Shown in pieces: positions 60,018 through 64,000 of a stretch of DNA of 64,000 bases. Each line of letters opens with the position of its first letter. Position 1 is the stretch's first letter. Origin of the DNA: Scenedesmus sp. ARA3. Lineage: Eukaryota > Chlorophyta > Chlorophyceae > Sphaeropleales > Scenedesmaceae. Location: NCBI GenBank assembly GCA_004335835.1, contig RWJK01001850.1, positions 22,108-86,107 on the forward strand, in the 5' to 3' direction. The notes beneath the pieces are model-generated. The model had not been told where the DNA came from. It did not search any database and worked only from the letters and a program-made list of their open reading frames with translations. Position numbers and translations under genes: made by a program.

Positions 60018-60747
60018 AGGTTTCAGCGTGCTGTGCTGAAGAAGGGGCAGCTCAAGAAGCGCGGCAAGGCGGGAACCATCTTTGGTGACAGATACGCGGT
60101 GAGGAGCGCAGGGCGTCTGCGTCAAGCGTTGGTGCATCGATGCATGTGGATACGTGTGATAAGGGCTGTGCAAGCACATCAAACAAATGTATGCACTGTC
60201 CCTCTGTGTGGTGCGTCAGATCACCAAGCAACCTGCCGGCATCTGCAAACCCAGCGCATCTGCCCTGCTCACCAAGCCTGCTTATACCCAGGTGTGCCCT
60301 ACTTCCTTACGCTTTCTCGCTTGTTCTGCAACTTTGGCTCACAAACTTCCCTGCCTTCTGCTTTCCGCTGTGGTTGTGCCTTGCTGCAATGCTGTCTGCA
60401 TTGCTGTGATGCATTCCATCCCAATTTGCAGATCCTGACCCCGCGCAAGCTGTACATCCTTCATGGCAAGGTGGCGGTGTTTCCCGGCAATGCAGTCAGC
60501 CTGGAGGAGGCCACGCCACGCTTTGATGATGCACGCGGGACCATCCACCTCGACGTGAGTGGCAGATCCCTGCTGCGCTTTGACCTGTGTAGCAATTGCT
60601 GTGCATGCCAGGCTGCGCACACCAGGCAAAAAACTAAAAGACAGCGTCTGCATCGCCTGTCCTCATGCAACCATAACCATGACCTGACAACAGCACAGAG
60701 TCATTGGCTTCTCTGCAGCCAAGTGAAAGTGCTGCTGCTGCTGCTGA

Positions 60748-60786
<39 letters not shown>

Positions 60787-62623
60787 CACCGCAGCTGGCT
60801 GGCAAGGAGTATGTGCTGCAGGGCAGTGACAAGGAGGAGTCGCAGGACTGGTTCGTGGAGATAGCTCGCGCAGCCACCAGCAGGTGAGAACCCTGTCCGG
60901 CTTCTGTGTGTGGGATAAGGTAGGGGTGGGCCCTGGGGCTAGTGTGCAGCCACCAGCACAGGAGCTTGGAGCGCCAGGAGCCTTCGGGCAGGGGGGCTTC
61001 TGGACAGCATTGCTTGCAGGCAAACGGTTGTGCATTGACCATGCCGAAAACTGTCATATTACAGGTGGGCGGGCCCTGGGCTAGTGCTGTGCGGCAGAGT
61101 TGCCAGCAGTTGAGACACGCTATGAGTATTTGTCTGGCAGTGTTGTAAAGCTGCTATTGTTGCTGTTGCTGTATCAGCTTTGTTTGGCACTTGGAGTGGG
61201 GTTCAAGCCCTCCTGGGGAGTAACCAGTTCCCAGACTGCAGAAGAAACAAGCATTCGCTCCTGCTGTTGCTGTGCCTCTCCTGGGGTTGTTGCTGCCGCA
61301 GGGTGCCCATCTTGCAGTGGGATGATGCGACTGCTGCGAGGATGCATGCGGAGCAGCTGCCAGAGGAGGAGGCGGAGCAGGAAGAGGTGGAGATGCCAGG
61401 TAGGCGGGGCGGGTGTTGTGCATGTGGCCAGCATGTTCAAGCACCCTGCAATTGGCAGCAGACAGGGTTCCACATTGTGTGTGCTGTGTGATGCGTGCTG
61501 CTGCAAAAACCACGTGGCGACTGCTGTCTACACTAAGCCGTCCTACAGCACCTGCAGACACTCAGCTGCAGGTGGGCTCCCGTCCTCCTGGTTTTGGAGG
61601 CACTGAGCTGCCTATAGGCTATTTTCAGCCACTGCCTCGCATCGTAATTGCAGGCACTGATTCACGTTGTAGCGACTGTGCCTTGTGCGCTTGTGTTACC
61701 TGCAGCGTTCTCATCGCGCCAGGGAGGCGGCGGCGGCTTTGCAGGCCTGACAGCCAGCAGCAACAGCAGCTGCCAAAAGCCTTTCTTTGTCTCACAATTT
61801 GTTGCCTGTGTTCTTCTGCTGCGCTGTCCTTGCCTTGCAGCCTTTTCAACGCGCCAGGGCCTCTCAGCCAGCGGCATTGCAGGCCTGACAGCCAGCGGCA
61901 ACAACAGCTGCCAAAAGCCTCTTTGTCTCACAAATTGCTGCCTCTGTTCTTCTGCTTGCAGCGTTTTCAACTCGCCAGGGCCTCTCAGCCAGCGGAAACA
62001 ACAGCCCCTCTCACTTCACCTCACCAGACGACTGGCAAGATGAGGAGGAAGCCCCTGACCACCACCTGGACGCATCCGAGTCCCAAGACCTAAACCATAC
62101 TGTTAGTGACAATAACAGCCGGCAGCTGGGGCGCAGTCAGTCTGGCCAGCAGCAGCATTCCCAGCAGGGGGCGAGGGGCCACATGCAGCAGCGGCAGCAG
62201 TCGCTCCGACAGAACTCGCTTGGGGGGCATCGCGGCGATGGGCAGGGCATAGGCAGGGGAGTGTTAGGCAGCTTCAGTGGATCTGGCGGCAGCTATGTTG
62301 ATGCTGCAGGGAATGTCATAAAGCTGGGATCTGGTGCTGCCAGGCCACTTGGCAGCAGCAGCAGCAGCAGCGGCAGCGGCAGCGGCAACGGCAGCAGGGG
62401 TTTGCGCCGCACCTGGAGCGGCGCCTCCAGCAGCAGAGGAGGGGCGGCAGCAGCACCGCACCTGCAACAGCAGCAGCAGCGGCCACACAGCTATGCGGGT
62501 GGCAGCGGAGGTGGCGGCGGCAGTCCAGAGCGGCGGGGGATCTATGCAGCTAGCGACATTCTATCCAATGAAAGTACGCCACGATCAAATTATGGCCACA
62601 GCAGCAATGGGGTGCCTAGGTAC

Positions 62624-62676
<53 letters not shown>

Positions 62677-62946
62677 AGAGGAGGAGGAGTACCTTGATGA
62701 AGCAGATGAAGCTGCTGCCATGGTTGGCACCCTGGGGACGATCTATGAGGCAGCGGAGGGCTCGGATCTAGATAACACGCAGCCTAACACGTCAGCAGAT
62801 GACGGCGGCATAATGAGTGCGGAGGATTACACCGAAGATGCTCAAGCAGTGCAGCAGCAGCAGCAGCAGCAGGTGGCTGCAGCACGGCGTGTCGTGCCAC
62901 CCGCCCCACCTCTGCGGCTGTCCAAGCTACAGGCCAGGGCATCGCC

Positions 62947-62979
<33 letters not shown>

Positions 62980-63617
62980 CTCAGCGCCAACAGCAGCAGC
63001 AGCACGCAGGCCGTCCGTCAACAGCAGCAGCAGCCCAGCAGCCCAACGCAACAGCGGCAACGGCAGCAGACGTACATCCCCGGCTGCTGCCATTGCTGCA
63101 GAAGCGGCGCAACTGGCAGCGAACCGTGCGAGCCGGCAGCAGCAGCAGCAGCAGCAACAGTCTAGCTCAGACGAGTTCTTTGCAGACTTTGATGCTGACG
63201 CTGAACTCACACCCGAGGAAGGCGGGGACGAGTTGAGTGCAGAGGAGCAGGAGCAAGCAGCAGCAGCAGCAGCTGGGTCAGGCTATCTGCATACACGCTC
63301 ACCCTCGCCTGCACATGACCACACTGCAGCACGCAGCGGCAGTGGCGGCGGCAGCAGGAGCAGATTGCCAATGAGCCCAGGAAGGAGGGGAGGTGCATCT
63401 AGAGCAGCAGTTGCAACTGCAGGGTTTATGTCACCCGGTGCCACAGTAGATCTGGAGGCATTGACTGAGGCAGTTACAGGTCGCATCGCACACCACGCGT
63501 CGCTGCGCAGCACGCAGCAGCAGCAGCAGCGGCAAAGTGTGCTGGGGCCGTTGCCTGTCACTGGCTCACTCAGTGGGGTGCAGTACCACCATGGAAGCCC
63601 AGTACAAGGCCAGCTGT

Positions 63618-63657
<40 letters not shown>

Positions 63658-64000
63658 CCCACAGCAGCCGTATGCGTACTCGCCAGTGCCTGGCATGAAC
63701 AGTTCATATGGAGTGCCTGCTCCAAACATGCCTTATGGCAGTGCCGGCCCTGGCCTGGCATCCGTTGGCCTGTACTACCCGCCACAATCACCAGCAGCAG
63801 CAGCAGCAGCAGCAGGGATGCCTCCTGGAGCATCTGCTGCTTACCTCCAGCAGTACCCAGACATGTCATTCCCCAACAGCAACAGCAGCATGAGCGGCAG
63901 CCCACCGCAGCAGCAGCAGCAGCAGCTGCCGCCAGGCAGTCCATACTACCAGGCGAATCAGTACTATGCAGGCAGCCCCACAAACGGCACTACTGGCACC
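57250..64000 (+). CDS. PH-domain, Gln/Ser-rich protein (3' end outside window)
   Basis: Well-supported exons joined in phase: 58210-58377, 58455-58600 (or starting 58424), 58786-58876, 59353-59462, 59657-59746, 60020-60098, 60432-60554, 60795-60883, 61302-61399 and 61962 onward, open to the edge. The candidate first exon is 57250-57294 (MRHTTATGPPESDAK); a further exon near 57355 was not resolved. A first PH-like fold (HLDVAAPALKLIQKGSVRIF, DDRRYFVVFQSAEDNLVF) precedes a clear PH domain (VLKKGQLKKRGKAGTIFGDR, KLYILHGKVAVFPGN, YVLQGSDKEESQDWFVEIAR). The conserved late Trp is in DWFVEI. PH domains usually bind phosphoinositides or proteins at membranes. The last exon is a long disordered Gln/Ser/Gly tail with an acidic patch. 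The overall function is unknown. Confidence 0.78.
61706..61920 (+). repeat. Two partial copies of the PH gene last-exon 5' end
   Basis: Copies begin at 61706 and 61841 after TGCAG acceptors and match the start of the last exon (61962, encoding AFSTRQGLSASGNNS). They share an extra shared insert and a common intron tail. The unit length is about 130 bp. Confidence 0.92.

Noticed and set aside
1..64000. Transposons, retroelements, viral genes or organellar DNA
   Set aside because: No transposase, reverse transcriptase, integrase, long terminal or inverted repeat, capsid gene or rRNA was seen. The repeats found are local tandem duplications and microsatellites.

Overview
The window is nuclear DNA of a eukaryotic green alga, most likely a chlorophyte of the Sphaeropleales (Scenedesmaceae-like). 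This is inferred from intron-rich genes with GT-AG junctions, TGTAA polyadenylation-type motifs after stops, an OPR-like organellar RNA-binding protein, a pappalysin-type metalloprotease, a plant/algal PP2C, and an extreme load of CAG/CTG triplets that give poly-Gln, poly-Ala and poly-Ser. The species is an inference; nothing in the window names it. Reading frames were joined by hand across GT-AG junctions with matching phase. No transcript data were available.

Layout, left to right. A TGCTGG repeat lies at the edge, perhaps the tail of a gene outside. Next come a small SERF/ZNF706-like zinc-finger gene (+, 1071-2062), a 2213-residue OPR-like, probably organelle-targeted protein (+, 3066-10626), a weak minus-strand gene candidate (10971-11938) and a secreted M43 metalloprotease (+, 12032-15623). 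A mostly empty 2.2 kb follows, then a PP2C phosphatase (-, 17847-21138), a disordered protein of unknown function (+, 23154-26295), a SAP-domain protein (+, 27006-28714), a single-pass membrane protein with a C-terminal RING-like finger (-, 29868-31667) and a CDCA7-type zinc-finger protein (-, 32458-34664). Next are the cytosolic phenylalanyl-tRNA synthetase beta subunit (-, 35673-43750), Elongator subunit 1/ELP1 (+, 44079-53358, divergent from the previous gene across about 330 bp), a secreted fasciclin-domain protein (+, 54373-56533) and a large PH-domain, Gln-rich protein that runs off the right edge (+, 57250 onward).

Functionally this is an ordinary eukaryotic gene series, not a cluster. 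The one suggestive neighbourhood is PheRS-beta/ELP1: two tRNA-biology genes sharing a short divergent promoter.

The most unusual signal is architectural. In at least five of the genes, introns hold two to six diverged tandem copies of the adjacent exon-intron junction, each carrying a real-looking splice site plus 25-110 bp of exon. Acceptor-type copies lie upstream of the intact exon and donor-type copies lie downstream. Triplet repeats are also strand-asymmetric: CAG on the sense strand of exons, and mostly CTG at intron 3' ends, where (CTG)nCAG appears to stand in for the polypyrimidine tract.
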